A stretch of 64,000 nt of DNA from an uncultured Eubacterium sp. (GCA_958446835.1 CAUCXT010000013.1:7765-71764); one strand, 5' to 3'. Counted from the first letter of the stretch, positions 7,858 to 18,200 are shown. Notes: a model not told the origin generated them from the letters alone. Translations and numbers: made by a program.

Positions 7858-10197
7858 ATGAAATTGAATGAATTACAGATTGGTAAAAGCGGTGTTATTA
7901 AGGATGTCGGGGGCAGTGGTGCGCTCAGACAGCATTTCCTTGATATGGGAATGATTCCTGGTGCGGAGGTCACTGTTGTAAAGCTTGCACCGATGGGAGA
8001 TCCGATGGAGCTTCAGGTCCATGGCTATGAGCTTACACTGCGCCTTGCTGAGGCGACGCAGATAGAGATTGACAGTATTGAGAAGAGAAGTAACTCACAT
8101 GCGAGGGTGGAGAACGGAAAGGAATCAGAGCATCCGGGACTAGGCGAGGATGGAAGGTACCATTCGAAGAAGGATGAGAACCCGCTTCCGGAGGGAACGA
8201 AGCTTACTTATGCTCTGGTGGGCAATCAGAATTGTGGAAAAACTACACTTTTCAATCAGCTTACCGGTTCTAACCAGCATGTCGGTAACTTCCCGGGTGT
8301 CACCGTCGACAGGAAGGATGGCTCGATTAAAGGGTATCCAAACACTAATATTACGGATTTACCCGGAATATATTCCATGTCTCCGTACAGCAGTGAGGAG
8401 ATTGTATCGCGTAACTTTGTACTCAATGAACACCCAAAGGCAATCATCAACATAGTTGATGCTACCAACATAGAGAGAAACCTGTACCTTACCATGCAGC
8501 TTCTTGAGATGGATATTCCTATGGTAGTGGCTCTGAATATGATGGATGAGGTGACCGGAAATCATGGTTCCATTGATGTCAACACAATAGAGGGAATGCT
8601 TGGTGTACCGGTTATACCGATATCTGCTGCAAAAAATGAAGGCGTTGATGAGCTTGTAAAGCATGCGCTGCATATTGCAAAATATCAGGAGAGACCTTTA
8701 AGACAGGATTTCTGCGATAAGCAGGATCACGGCGGTGCTGTCCATAGATGTATACACGCTGTTGAACACCTTATTGAGGATCATGCAGAGAGTGCAGATA
8801 TTCCGGTGCGCTTCGCAGCTACCAAGGCTATAGAAGGTGACCACCTGATAATTGAAAAGCTTAAGCTTGATGAGAATGAGACTGAGACACTCTCACATAT
8901 TGTGAAGCAGATGGAGACAGAGAGAGGTCTTGACAGAAGTGCAGCGATAGCAGACATGCGTTTTGACTTTATCGAGAAGCTGTGTGAGCAGACGGTTGTT
9001 AAACCTAAGGAGAGCAAAGAACGAATAAGAAGCGAGAAAATAGACAGAATCCTTACCGGAAAATATACCGGAATCCCATGCTTTATAGCGATAATGGCAT
9101 TGGTCTTTTATCTCACATTTAATGTCATAGGTGCGGCTCTTCAGAATCTTCTTGAACTCGGAATTGATAAGCTTGCACAAGCTACTGATGCTGCAATGGC
9201 TGCTGCGAAGGTCAATGGTGCACTAAGAAGTCTTGTGATTGATGGTATATTTACCGGAGTAGGAAGTGTCTTAAGCTTCCTGCCGATTATAGTCACGCTG
9301 TTCTTCTTCCTGTCACTTATGGAGGACAGCGGTTACATAGCAAGAGTTGCATTTATGATGGACAAGCTTCTTCGTAAGATCGGTCTTTCCGGAAGAAGTA
9401 TAGTGCCTATGCTTATCGGCTTCGGCTGCACGGTTCCGGCTGTCATGGCTACAAGAACCCTTACCAGTGAGAGAGACCGTAAGATGACGATACTCCTCAC
9501 ACCATTCATGAGCTGCACGGCTAAGCTTCCGATATATGCTTTCTTTGTGAGTGTATTCTTCCCTAAGCAGGGAGGACTTATTATGACGGGACTGTATCTT
9601 TTGGGAATACTTGTGGGAATACTTGTAGCATTTCTCTACAAGGGAACTCTCTTTAAGGGGGAGCCTGTTCCGTTTGTCATGGAGCTTCCTAATTACAGGC
9701 TGCCAAGTCCTAAGAATGTAGGACAGCTTCTGTGGGAGAAAGCAAAGGATTTCCTTCAGAAGGCATTCTCGGTAATCCTTATAGCAACTATAGTTGTGTG
9801 GCTTTTACAGAGCTTTGACATTCATTTCAACATGGTTGAGGACTCGGGCAACAGCATACTTGCGGGAATATCAGGGCTTCTTGTTCCGTTATTCAAGCCT
9901 CTTGGTCTTGGCGATTGGCGTATATGCACATCGCTTATCAGCGGCTTCATGGCAAAGGAGAGTGTTGTATCTACGCTTGAAGTACTTTTCGGTGCAGGTA
10001 TCGCTACAGTCTTATCACCGGTGGCAGCGGCAGCACTTCTTACTTTCAGTCTTTTGTACACACCTTGTGTAGCGGCGATAGCAGCAATCAAGAGAGAGCT
10101 TGGAATGAAGTGGGCGGTAGGAGTTGTAATATGGCAGTGTGCGATTGCGTGGGTTGCGGCGCTCATTGTGAAGCTGGTAGTTGGGATATTCGTGTAA
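7858..10197 (+). CDS. feoB: Ferrous iron transporter with fused FeoA and FeoB domains
   Basis: Residues 1-75 are a FeoA (SH3-like) domain beginning MKLNELQIGKSG. A charged linker of about 40 residues leads to the FeoB G domain with G1 GNQNCGKT (122-129), G3 DLPG (167-170) and G4 NMMD (227-230). The C-terminal half holds about eight to ten membrane helices, including two Gate repeats (SIVPMLIGFGCTVPAVMATRT; ISGFMAKESVVSTLEVLFG). It imports Fe2+ across the cytoplasmic membrane. Start ATG 7858 has GGAAGA 7 bases upstream; an in-frame TTG at 7816 has none. No separate feoA or DtxR-type regulator is adjacent. Confidence 0.93.
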   Translation: MKLNELQIGKSGVIKDVGGSGALRQHFLDMGMIPGAEVTVVKLAPMGDPMELQVHGYELTLRLAEATQIEIDSIEKRSNSHARVENGKESEHPGLGEDGRYHSKKDENPLPEGTKLTYALVGNQNCGKTTLFNQLTGSNQHVGNFPGVTVDRKDGSIKGYPNTNITDLPGIYSMSPYSSEEIVSRNFVLNEHPKAIINIVDATNIERNLYLTMQLLEMDIPMVVALNMMDEVTGNHGSIDVNTIEGMLGVPVIPISAAKNEGVDELVKHALHIAKYQERPLRQDFCDKQDHGGAVHRCIHAVEHLIEDHAESADIPVRFAATKAIEGDHLIIEKLKLDENETETLSHIVKQMETERGLDRSAAIADMRFDFIEKLCEQTVVKPKESKERIRSEKIDRILTGKYTGIPCFIAIMALVFYLTFNVIGAALQNLLELGIDKLAQATDAAMAAAKVNGALRSLVIDGIFTGVGSVLSFLPIIVTLFFFLSLMEDSGYIARVAFMMDKLLRKIGLSGRSIVPMLIGFGCTVPAVMATRTLTSERDRKMTILLTPFMSCTAKLPIYAFFVSVFFPKQGGLIMTGLYLLGILVGILVAFLYKGTLFKGEPVPFVMELPNYRLPSPKNVGQLLWEKAKDFLQKAFSVILIATIVVWLLQSFDIHFNMVEDSGNSILAGISGLLVPLFKPLGLGDWRICTSLISGFMAKESVVSTLEVLFGAGIATVLSPVAAAALLTFSLLYTPCVAAIAAIKRELGMKWAVGVVIWQCAIAWVAALIVKLVVGIFV

Positions 10198-10318
10198 AAT
10201 TTTATTTAATATAAGAATACTTATGCGCTGGCGGAGTATGCTAATAGAAAACGTGTTTTGGGTAGTGACAGAATAAAAAATAACAAAGATAAAGAATATT
10301 AAGAAGGAAGGAATCTCT

Positions 10319-11293
10319 ATGTGCACAGCAGCAACCTACAGAACTAAAGATTTCTATTTTGGAAGAACATTAGATTATGAATTTTCATACGGTGATGATG
10401 TGACGGTCACCCCGCGCAATTATGTGTTTGATTTCAGGCATGAGGGAAAGCTTGAGAGCCACTATGCGATAGTCGGCATGGCTCATGTGGCGGACGGATA
10501 TCCGCTGTATTATGACGCGATAAATGAGAAGGGGCTTGGAATGGCAGGTCTTAATTTTGTCGGAAATGCTAAGTATCAGGAGCCTGAGGATGGCAGGGAG
10601 AATGTCGCGCAGTTTGAATTTATTCCGTGGATACTTGCACAGTGCGACAGTGTGGCGCAGGCGCGTGAGAAACTTGCTAAGATGAACCTTGTCGGGACAA
10701 CCTTCAATGAGCATTTTCCAGCAGCGCAGCTTCACTGGCTGATTGCGGATAAGGATGAGGCAATCACTGTTGAGTGCACGGCTTCGGGGCTTCATGTGTA
10801 TGACAATCCGGTGGGGGTGCTCACGAACAATCCTCCGTTTGAGATGCAGATGTTCATGCTCAACAATTATATGGGACTGTCACCGGAGCAGCCGGCTAAC
10901 AATTTCTCGGACAAGGTTGAGCTTAAGACCTACAGCAGAGGAATGGGCGCGCTGGGGCTTCCGGGAGATTTATCATCGGCTTCGAGATTTGCGAGGGTGG
11001 CATACACGAAGCTCAATTCCATTTCAGGCGATGGGGAGGAGGAGAGCGTGAGCCAGTTCTTCCACATTCTCGGCAGTGTAGACCAGCAGAGAGGATGCTG
11101 TAAGGTGGCGGAGGGCAAGTATGAGATAACTATATATACCTCATGCTGCAATGCGACCAGAGGAATATACTATTATACAACCTATGACAATCACGGCATA
11201 AACGCTGTTGATATGCACAGGGAAAAGCTTGATGGAAGTGAGCTTGTGAGATATCCTCTTGATGAGAAGATGAAGATAAACTATATAAATTAA
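10319..11293 (+). CDS. Choloylglycine hydrolase family protein (probable bile salt hydrolase)
   Basis: This Ntn-hydrolase of 324 aa has Cys2 as the nucleophile exposed after Met removal (MCTAATYRTKDFYFGRTLDYE). Residues in the expected places for substrate and oxyanion contacts are R16, D19, N79 (GMAGLNFVGN), N170/N171 (VLTNNPPFEMQ) and R223 (SSASRFARVA). The N-terminal third closely follows the pattern of clostridial bile salt hydrolases, which deconjugate glycine or taurine bile acids in the cytosol. A penicillin-acylase-like specificity cannot be excluded without assay. AAGGAAGG lies 7 bases before ATG. A terminator follows at 11325-11380. Confidence 0.88.
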   Translation: MCTAATYRTKDFYFGRTLDYEFSYGDDVTVTPRNYVFDFRHEGKLESHYAIVGMAHVADGYPLYYDAINEKGLGMAGLNFVGNAKYQEPEDGRENVAQFEFIPWILAQCDSVAQAREKLAKMNLVGTTFNEHFPAAQLHWLIADKDEAITVECTASGLHVYDNPVGVLTNNPPFEMQMFMLNNYMGLSPEQPANNFSDKVELKTYSRGMGALGLPGDLSSASRFARVAYTKLNSISGDGEEESVSQFFHILGSVDQQRGCCKVAEGKYEITIYTSCCNATRGIYYYTTYDNHGINAVDMHREKLDGSELVRYPLDEKMKINYIN

Positions 11294-11324
11294 TTTTGAA
11301 AATTATGTAAAATGATAATTTTGG

Positions 11325-11380
11325 TAATAGGCAATTGCAGGTTGAGCGTTATGCACTTTTGCAATTGCCTATTATTTTTC
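11325..11380 (+). terminator. Intrinsic terminator after the bile salt hydrolase gene
   Basis: Perfect 15-bp arms at 11325-11339 (TAATAGGCAATTGCA) and 11360-11374 are followed by a run of T. The loop is 20 bases. Confidence 0.8.
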
Positions 11381-11541
11381 TATATATAAAGATTCGGGTG
11401 TCAAATCATTGTAAAGTAAATTTTATACGCAGAGAATAGTATATGGTAATTTAGCACTACACAAGTGAGAGAAAAAGTAGTATAATTGAACCTATAGTTG
11501 TGAAAAAACAGAAAAAATACCAAAGGAGAGTGTTGTAGTTT

Positions 11542-13320
11542 ATGAAAAACTTGAGTGTACGTGTTAAGATGATAATTCTTGCGGTGATTACCCTTATTGG
11601 TACGCTTGCCATTGTATTTGTGGCAGAGACACATATCTCAGATATGGAGAAAGGTGCGGAGAATGTTCTTCGTGCAAGTATTGAGTCGGATTATGATGAG
11701 AATATCAAGAATCAGGTCGATAATGCGATTTCTCTTTTGAACGCGGTGTATGCAGGCTATGAGAGAGGAGAGTACTCTCTTGACAAGGCGAAGGAGATGG
11801 GCGCAGATCTTCTTCGTGAATTAAGATACGGTGACGGCGGTTATTTCTGGGCAGATACCTATGAAGGCGTGAATGTGGTGCTTCTTGGAAATACAACTGA
11901 GGGTACTAACCGAATGAACGCCAAGGATACCAACGGCACTTCATACATAAAGGATATAATAAGCGCAGGAAAGAATCCGGATGGCGGATATGTAGATTAT
12001 GTGTTCCCTAAGGCAGGGGAGACGGAATCATCACCTAAGAGAGCATACAGCAAGGCGTTTGAGCCGTTTGAGTGGGTGATCGGAACAGGTAATTATATTG
12101 ATTATATTGATACGACGGTAGCTAATGAGACACAGGCCATGGAGGCGAACGCCAAGTCTGCGATGACCAAGATTGCGGGCTCCGGCGGATTCCTTGTGGT
12201 GGTTGTCCTTGCAGTCTGCGTATATATGGCAGTTGAACTCAGCAAATCATTTAGGTACACACTTGGATATATCGGAAATATCACAAAGGGTGATTTTACA
12301 CATGAACTTCCTAAGAAGCTCCGAAACAGAAGGGATGATTTCGGAATACTCAGCGAGAATCTTGAGGATATGAAGAAGCAGGTCAGCGGTCTTATACAGG
12401 AAGTGAAGGTTCAGAGCAATATCATCGGCGAGGTTGTGGACACTGTTAAGACGAATGTCATATCACTCACAGGAAATATTGAGGATGTATCAGCTACGAC
12501 AGAGGAACTTGCAGCAAGCATGGAGGAGACGGCGGCTTCATCGGATACAGTCAAGAGCATGGCTAACGAGATTGAAGAGGCTGCAAAGAACATTGCCACA
12601 CGTTCACAGGACGGAGCACAGCAGGCGGCGGACATTCACGAGCGCGCTTCCAAGGCTCAGTCGGATACGAGAAAGCAGCGTGAACATGCCTCCGAGGTAC
12701 ACAACAGCATCAGGGAGAGTCTCACAAAGGCGCTTGAGGATGCCAAGGTTGTCAAGCAGATAGAGGTGCTGTCATCATCAATTATGGAGATTACAAGCCA
12801 GACAAATCTCCTTGCGCTCAATGCTTCGATTGAGGCGGCGCGTGCAGGCGATGCGGGAAGAGGATTTGCGGTTGTCGCTACAGAGATTGGAGGTCTTGCA
12901 GAGCAGTCCAAGGAGGCTGTTGTAAAGATTCAGCAGGTTACTGAGGCGGTCACATCGTCGGTTGAGAGACTTTCGGAGGATGCCGGACAGCTCCTTGAGT
13001 TCGTGGGCGGGGATGTTGTCGCAAGCTATGATATGTTCGATAAGGTTGCGGACGCGTACAATCAGGATGCCAAGTATATTGATATGCTTATCGGTGATTT
13101 CAGCGCTACATCGGAGGAGCTTTTAGCTTCAATAGACGGCGTGCTTTCATCAATGGATGGAATCGCAACGGCAACCAACGAGGGAGCGAAGGGTACAACG
13201 GATATCGCGCAGAAGACGGTTGATGTCAAGGCTGAGGCTGACCAGGTTACAGGAGAGGTCGCAAGATGTGACGAGACGGCGAAGAAGCTCAGCGAGGAGA
13301 TTGCGGTATTTAAAATTTAA
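11542..13320 (+). CDS. Methyl-accepting chemotaxis protein with sCache_2-type sensor
   Basis: TM1 is at residues 8-26. The extracellular domain contains GDGGYFWADTYEGVNVVLLG, KDTNGTSYIKDII and FEPFEWVIGTGNYID, the pattern of single Cache 2 domains that bind small organic acids or amino acids in other bacteria. TM2 is at about 210-232, followed by HAMP and a long signalling helix with the tip LLALNASIEAARAGDAGRG. The only SD-like site (AAAGGAG, about 11522-11528) is 13 bases from ATG 11542, longer than usual. A TATAAT at 11481-11486 may be the -10 box but has a poor -35. Confidence 0.9.
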   Translation: MKNLSVRVKMIILAVITLIGTLAIVFVAETHISDMEKGAENVLRASIESDYDENIKNQVDNAISLLNAVYAGYERGEYSLDKAKEMGADLLRELRYGDGGYFWADTYEGVNVVLLGNTTEGTNRMNAKDTNGTSYIKDIISAGKNPDGGYVDYVFPKAGETESSPKRAYSKAFEPFEWVIGTGNYIDYIDTTVANETQAMEANAKSAMTKIAGSGGFLVVVVLAVCVYMAVELSKSFRYTLGYIGNITKGDFTHELPKKLRNRRDDFGILSENLEDMKKQVSGLIQEVKVQSNIIGEVVDTVKTNVISLTGNIEDVSATTEELAASMEETAASSDTVKSMANEIEEAAKNIATRSQDGAQQAADIHERASKAQSDTRKQREHASEVHNSIRESLTKALEDAKVVKQIEVLSSSIMEITSQTNLLALNASIEAARAGDAGRGFAVVATEIGGLAEQSKEAVVKIQQVTEAVTSSVERLSEDAGQLLEFVGGDVVASYDMFDKVADAYNQDAKYIDMLIGDFSATSEELLASIDGVLSSMDGIATATNEGAKGTTDIAQKTVDVKAEADQVTGEVARCDETAKKLSEEIAVFKI

Positions 13321-13442
13321 CGAAATACGATAAAATCAAAAATTAAAAAAGCATAAAATCAAAGAGTTTAAACAAGAGCTGCATAAAAGCCAAAACTCAA
13401 AAACAAAAAGCAAAAATAAAAATCAAAAAATTGATTCAATAA

Positions 13443-13494
13443 AAGAAAAGGATATGCGAAAAGTGCCTGCCCATTTTTCACATATCCTTTTCTT
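13443..13494 (+). terminator. Intrinsic terminator downstream of the second MCP
   Basis: A 14-bp stem (13443-13456 with 13481-13494, AAGAAAAGGATATG type) is extended by a further 5 bp after one mismatch. The loop is GTGCCTGCCCAT-like and T-rich sequence follows. The preceding 120 bases (13321-13440) are strikingly A-rich and hold no gene. Apart from this terminator and the promoter at 13739-13766 I see nothing in 13321-13805. Confidence 0.7.
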
Positions 13495-13738
13495 ATCTGA
13501 TTAAACTATCCATTAGCTGTTACAATATATTTATGGTCAAAATCGCTTACGCCGGTAAGGAATTAATTATCCGTTCACCGCTTTTGACATTATAACAGTA
13601 AATAGATGGTGCAGGGAATTGCTTCCTTATACCTAAATTGGCTGCCATCTTGATATTATATCGGCAAATATATAGAGAATGTAGGAAACGGTGCTGAGCA
13701 TTAAAAATTCAATAAACTTAGCTGCATAAAAACAATTA

Positions 13739-13766
13739 TTGACAAAACACATGATTGCTCTATAAT
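13739..13766 (+). promoter_or_regulatory. Sigma-A promoter of the first MATE gene
   Basis: TTGACA (13739-13744), a 16-base spacer and TATAAT (13761-13766) lie 40 bases before the start codon at 13806. Confidence 0.75.
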
Positions 13767-13805
13767 CATACCGTAAAACTTGGTTATGGCTCAGAAAGGA
13801 TTTTT

Positions 13806-15176
13806 ATGGGAAACAATAGTAAAAGATATGAGATAGATATGTGCAACGGCACTTTGCTTGATAAGCTGATATCGTTTTCACTTCCGCTCATGTTGTCGGG
13901 AATATTACAGCTTATGTTCAATGCGGTCGATATAATTGTGGTTGGGAAATTCACCGGAAGCCAGGCACTTGCCGCTGTGGGTTCAACAACATCCTTAATC
14001 AACTTATTCATCAACCTGTTTATAGGTATATCACTGGGAGCTAATGTAATTGCAGCCCGTTTTTATGCGGCAGGACGCGATAAGGAGATGTCCGAGACTG
14101 TGCACAGCGCGATGGCACTGGCACTCATAAGCGGAGTGGTTATGGTGTTTGTCGGACTTATATTTGCAAGAGGTGCGCTGGAGCTGATGGATACACCTGA
14201 TGATGTAATAGATCAGTCGGCACTTTATATGAGGATATATTTTGTGGGAATGCCTTTTTTCATGATGTATAACTATGGAGCTTCCATATTAAGGGCTGTG
14301 GGCGATACGAAAAGACCTCTTTTCTTTCTTGTCATAGCGGGCGTTGTAAATGCCGGGCTTAATATTTTCCTTGTAACGGTATTTCATCTTGGTGTGGCAG
14401 GAGTTGCCATCGCAACTGTGGTATCGCAGATAATCTCATGTGTTCTTGTGCTTATCTGTCTATACAGGACGGACAGCAGTTATCAGCTCAGGTTTTCCAA
14501 GCTTAAGTTGAGGTGGGTGTATATTAAGCAGATTTGTCAGGTAGGAATACCTGCGGGAATACAGAGCATGGTAATCAACTTTTCCAATGTGCTTTTGCAG
14601 TCATCGGTAAATTCGTTCGGCTCAATTGCGATGGCAGGGTACACTGCGGCTAACAATATATTCGGCTTCCTGTTTGCCTCAGTCAATTCTGTTACGCAGG
14701 CATGCATGAGCTTCACCAGCCAGAATTTCGGTGTCGGAAATTATAAGAGGATGACAAGGGTTCTGCTAGAGTGCATAGGTCTGTCAATGACGGTAGCGCT
14801 CACGTTAGGGTGCAGTGCCTATTTCTTCGGAAATAAGATTCTGTGGATATATACGGATGAGGCTGCGGTTGTTAAGGCTGGTATGGAGGTACTGCGCTTT
14901 ACCACAATTACATATTTTTTGTGCGGAATAATGGATTTGTTCCCCGGAGCACTGCGCGGCATGGGGTACTCAACTGTTCCGATGATTCTTTCGGTTGTTG
15001 GAACGGTCGGAACAAGACTGGTATGGATATATGGCATCTTTCCGTTTCATCGCTCAATTGACATATTGTTCATATCCTATCCGGCATCATGGTTTGTTAC
15101 CATTGTTTTTCAGGTCGTGTGCTATATTATTGTCAGGAAGAAGCTTGGTATAATCAATGCGAAAAATAATGTGTAA
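13806..15176 (+). CDS. MATE family efflux transporter
   Basis: A 456-aa, 12-TM protein with the two-bundle MATE pattern: a first half beginning LISFSLPLMLSGILQLMFNAVDIIVVGKFTGSQALAAVG and a second half beginning VGIPAGIQSMVINFSN. Members export cationic drugs or metabolites using Na+ or H+ gradients; the substrate is unknown. ATG 13806 is preceded by AGAAAGGA. A longer frame from TTG 13755 would overlap its own promoter and is rejected. Confidence 0.88.
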   Translation: MGNNSKRYEIDMCNGTLLDKLISFSLPLMLSGILQLMFNAVDIIVVGKFTGSQALAAVGSTTSLINLFINLFIGISLGANVIAARFYAAGRDKEMSETVHSAMALALISGVVMVFVGLIFARGALELMDTPDDVIDQSALYMRIYFVGMPFFMMYNYGASILRAVGDTKRPLFFLVIAGVVNAGLNIFLVTVFHLGVAGVAIATVVSQIISCVLVLICLYRTDSSYQLRFSKLKLRWVYIKQICQVGIPAGIQSMVINFSNVLLQSSVNSFGSIAMAGYTAANNIFGFLFASVNSVTQACMSFTSQNFGVGNYKRMTRVLLECIGLSMTVALTLGCSAYFFGNKILWIYTDEAAVVKAGMEVLRFTTITYFLCGIMDLFPGALRGMGYSTVPMILSVVGTVGTRLVWIYGIFPFHRSIDILFISYPASWFVTIVFQVVCYIIVRKKLGIINAKNNV

Positions 15177-15318
15177 GGAACGTATAAATAAGTGTGAAAA
15201 AACCGGAGCAAGCTAATAAAAATTGTGGAAAATAAATTAAGTTTGAATTATAATTTACAATGAAACTAAAGTACTATAAAAATAAGATACTATAAAAGAC
15301 AACATGGGAGGGTTTGTT

Positions 15319-16809
15319 ATGGAAGATAAGAAGTACAGGTATAATGACATGGCAGAGAGATACAGAAGGATGAACAGGTTCTATATTATTGCAACAGTAG
15401 TTCTCGGCGTCTCATTTATTGTGTATCTATGGCTTAAGATGTTTATGAGCAGTATTTCTGCCATGACTGTATATGGTAATACGGTGGTGATGGCAGCATT
15501 CACAATTGCTAACACGGTTATTTATGTGCGTAACAGGGCAACAAAGCAGCTTAAGATACTGGCAACCTATGAAGTGGGGATAGAATTCCTTCTTGTAGGA
15601 GTTCAGTCGGATGCGCGCTTTATAAGCTTTGCAATCATTGCAATATTTTTGCTTCAGATTCCGTATTTTGACAAGAAAGGTCTTACAAAGACAGCAGTGG
15701 GAATGGCAGTCCTGTATGCCATTGTGACTGTGGTACAGATAAAAAAGGGTGTATTTGTCGCGAATGTAAGCGGATTTTGTGAGATTATATTAGCTGTATT
15801 TATCGGTATAGCCATTCTCAATGTCGGAAAGATAATTATTGCTTTCAACGATGATGCCATGGGTGCCACAAAAGAGGAGCATGATAATCTTCAGGGATTT
15901 TTAGACAAGGTTATGGATATATCAAAGAGCGTCAATGCAGATACAGCTAAGAGTACTGAGCTTATGGATGAACTGTTAGAAAGCACAAAAAGCGTTGCCG
16001 GCAGCATGAAGGAAATCACTGCTGCGACGAATAATACTGCTACAAGCATTCAGGAGCAGAACAGCATGACATCGGTCATCAATGATGCAATAACACAGAC
16101 AAGCAAGGCTTCTGAGAAGATGGTGGAGATTGCTGAAGATTCCAATAAGAGCGTGAAGATGAACATGGAGCTTATGGAGGAGCTTAAGACACAGTCGGCC
16201 AATATTGCTATGACCAATGAGACGGTGAGTGAGGCAATGCATAAGCTGCAGGAAAGAACGCAGGAGGTAGGAAAGATTGCAGGAATGATACTTAACATTT
16301 CGGGTCAGACCAACCTTCTTGCACTCAATGCCTCTATTGAGAGCGCTCGTGCCGGGGATGCCGGAAGAGGCTTTGCAGTTGTCGCAGAGCAGATAAGACA
16401 GTTAGCGGAACAGACAAAAAAATCTACTGAGGATATTACAAGAATTGCCAACGAGCTGAGCGCTGATGCCAATGAGGTCGTTGAGTCGGTTAAGGGAACA
16501 ATAACTGCGGCAGGCATACAGAGCGAGAAGATTGAGACGGCAAGTGAATCATTTAAGACTCTTAATGAGAACATGGAGAGCCTTATCGGACATGTCGATG
16601 ATGTCAACAAGCATGTGAACGGACTTTCTGAGTCTAACAATAAGATTGTCGAGAATATATCCCAGTTGTCAGCTGTTACCGAGGAGGTTACGGTGAGTGC
16701 TGAGCAGGTATATGAGCAGAGCCAGAAGAATCTTGAATTTGTACAGCAGGTCAAGGCTGCTGTAAATCATATAAAAAATACATCAGATGAAGTAGAAGAA
16801 TATATGTAA
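15319..16809 (+). CDS. Chemotaxis signalling protein with multi-TM N-terminus and no Cache domain
   Basis: About six membrane helices occupy residues 20-180, with only short loops, so there is no extracellular sensor domain. An MCP signalling coiled coil follows (tip TNLLALNASIESARAGDAGRG). No clear HAMP is visible. Such receptors sense membrane state or bind ligand within the bundle. Start ATG 15319 follows GGGAGGG (15306-15312) by 6 bases; the in-frame ATG at 15304 sits on that ribosome site and is rejected. The second MATE gene begins 29 bases downstream and may be cotranscribed. Confidence 0.87.
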   Translation: MEDKKYRYNDMAERYRRMNRFYIIATVVLGVSFIVYLWLKMFMSSISAMTVYGNTVVMAAFTIANTVIYVRNRATKQLKILATYEVGIEFLLVGVQSDARFISFAIIAIFLLQIPYFDKKGLTKTAVGMAVLYAIVTVVQIKKGVFVANVSGFCEIILAVFIGIAILNVGKIIIAFNDDAMGATKEEHDNLQGFLDKVMDISKSVNADTAKSTELMDELLESTKSVAGSMKEITAATNNTATSIQEQNSMTSVINDAITQTSKASEKMVEIAEDSNKSVKMNMELMEELKTQSANIAMTNETVSEAMHKLQERTQEVGKIAGMILNISGQTNLLALNASIESARAGDAGRGFAVVAEQIRQLAEQTKKSTEDITRIANELSADANEVVESVKGTITAAGIQSEKIETASESFKTLNENMESLIGHVDDVNKHVNGLSESNNKIVENISQLSAVTEEVTVSAEQVYEQSQKNLEFVQQVKAAVNHIKNTSDEVEEYM

Positions 16810-16838
16810 AAATGAACTGAGTTAAGGAGATTTTTGAA

Positions 16839-18200
16839 ATGACGAAGGATATGACACAGGGAAATCCAATGAAGCTGATTGTGGGTTTTGCTCTGCCTCT
16901 TCTTTTTGGATTTTTATTTCAGCAGTTTTATAATCTGGTGGATACGGTTATTGTGGGACGTTTTTTGGGCGTTGATGAGCTTGCAGGTGTAGGTGCTACG
17001 GGTTCGGTCAACTTCCTTGTTATCGGCTTCTGTATGGGGGTGTGCAATGGTTTTTCTATTCCGGTTGCGCATAAATTCGGTGCAGGTGACTATAAGGGAA
17101 TGAGAAAATATGTAGCTAATTGTGCATGGCTTGGAATAGCTTTTTCTGTGGTTCTTACATCGGTGACGGTTGTGTTATGTAGGCAGATATTGGAACTTAT
17201 GAAGACACCGGAGAACATAATTGATTTCTCATATCAGTACATTGTGATTATATTTGCTGCGATACCGTTCACGTTCCTGTACAATATCGTGTCCGGTGTT
17301 ATAAGAGCGCTTGGTGACAGCAAGACACCTGTCATTTTCCTTGTCATTTCTTCGATTGTAAATATCGGGCTGGATTTATTTTTCATCGTGGTAATGAAGG
17401 TTGGTGTTGCGGGAGCTGCGTGGGCAACCGCGATAGCGCAGGTAGTAGCAGGTGTGGGTTGTTTATGGTACATGATAAAGAAGTTCGATATACTGCATAT
17501 TCAGAAGGATGAGTGGGCTGTCAATGCTCACATGATGGGTTCGCTCTGTGCGATGGGCGTGCCGATGGGACTTCAGTATTCCATAACTGCGATAGGAAGC
17601 GTTATATTGCAGACTGCAACGAATACCCTTGGTTCATCAGCGGTTGCGGCGGTTACTGCGGCAGGAAAGGTATGTAATTTCCTTGCATGTCCTTATGATG
17701 CTATGGGTTCCACGATGGCAACCTACGGAGGACAGAATGTAGGCGCAGGAAAGCTTGACCGTCTTGACAAGGGCCTTGCTTCATGTGTGCTGTTAGGTGC
17801 AGTGTACGCTGTCATAGCGGTGCTTGTTGCGGTATTCGGCGGCGGGATTTTGGCACAGCTCTTTGTCGATGGCAGTGAGCAGGAGATAATACATCAGGTA
17901 AGACAATTCCTTATATGGAATACGGCGTTCTATTTTCCACTTGCGCTTGTAAATATTGTGAGATTTCTTATTCAGGGAATGGGTTTTGCTTCATTTGCTA
18001 TATTGGCGGGTGTGCTTGAGATGATTGCAAGGTCGCTTGCGGGCTTCGTTCTTGTTCCTATGATAGGCTTTACAGGCGTGTGTCTTGGAAGTCCGATTGC
18101 ATGGATATTCGCGGATGCCTTCCTTATACCTGCGTATTTCCATGTGAAAAAAGTTCTAAAAAAGAGAAGAACACAATATTATTCAACTGATAATTTATAG
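16839..18200 (+). CDS. MATE family efflux transporter (second copy)
   Basis: This 453-aa, 12-TM MATE protein begins DMTQGNPMKLIVGFALPLLFG and carries QQFYNLVDTVIVGRFLG, the typical first-helix signature. It is a divergent paralogue of the exporter at 13806-15176. AAGGAG (16824-16829) sits 9 bases before ATG. Its close position behind an MCP-type gene may be functional or simply operon structure; the substrate cannot be told from the sequence. Confidence 0.88.
   Translation: MTKDMTQGNPMKLIVGFALPLLFGFLFQQFYNLVDTVIVGRFLGVDELAGVGATGSVNFLVIGFCMGVCNGFSIPVAHKFGAGDYKGMRKYVANCAWLGIAFSVVLTSVTVVLCRQILELMKTPENIIDFSYQYIVIIFAAIPFTFLYNIVSGVIRALGDSKTPVIFLVISSIVNIGLDLFFIVVMKVGVAGAAWATAIAQVVAGVGCLWYMIKKFDILHIQKDEWAVNAHMMGSLCAMGVPMGLQYSITAIGSVILQTATNTLGSSAVAAVTAAGKVCNFLACPYDAMGSTMATYGGQNVGAGKLDRLDKGLASCVLLGAVYAVIAVLVAVFGGGILAQLFVDGSEQEIIHQVRQFLIWNTAFYFPLALVNIVRFLIQGMGFASFAILAGVLEMIARSLAGFVLVPMIGFTGVCLGSPIAWIFADAFLIPAYFHVKKVLKKRRTQYYSTDNL

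Noticed and set aside
11458..11486. Sigma-A or sigma-D promoter for the second MCP
   Set aside because: TATAAT at 11481 is convincing alone, but the -35 region (TACACA) is poor, and no TAAA-N15-GCCGATAA motif was found before any MCP gene here.
16305..16754. Minus-strand open frame of about 149 codons
   Set aside because: It is a mirror of the MCP signalling domain on the plus strand, rich in Ser/Leu/Ala with no ribosome site; the same holds for similar frames opposite the other MCP genes.
13806..18200. Assigning the MATE exporters to a specific antibiotic or metabolite
   Set aside because: MATE sequences do not reveal the substrate by eye, and no biosynthetic genes are adjacent.
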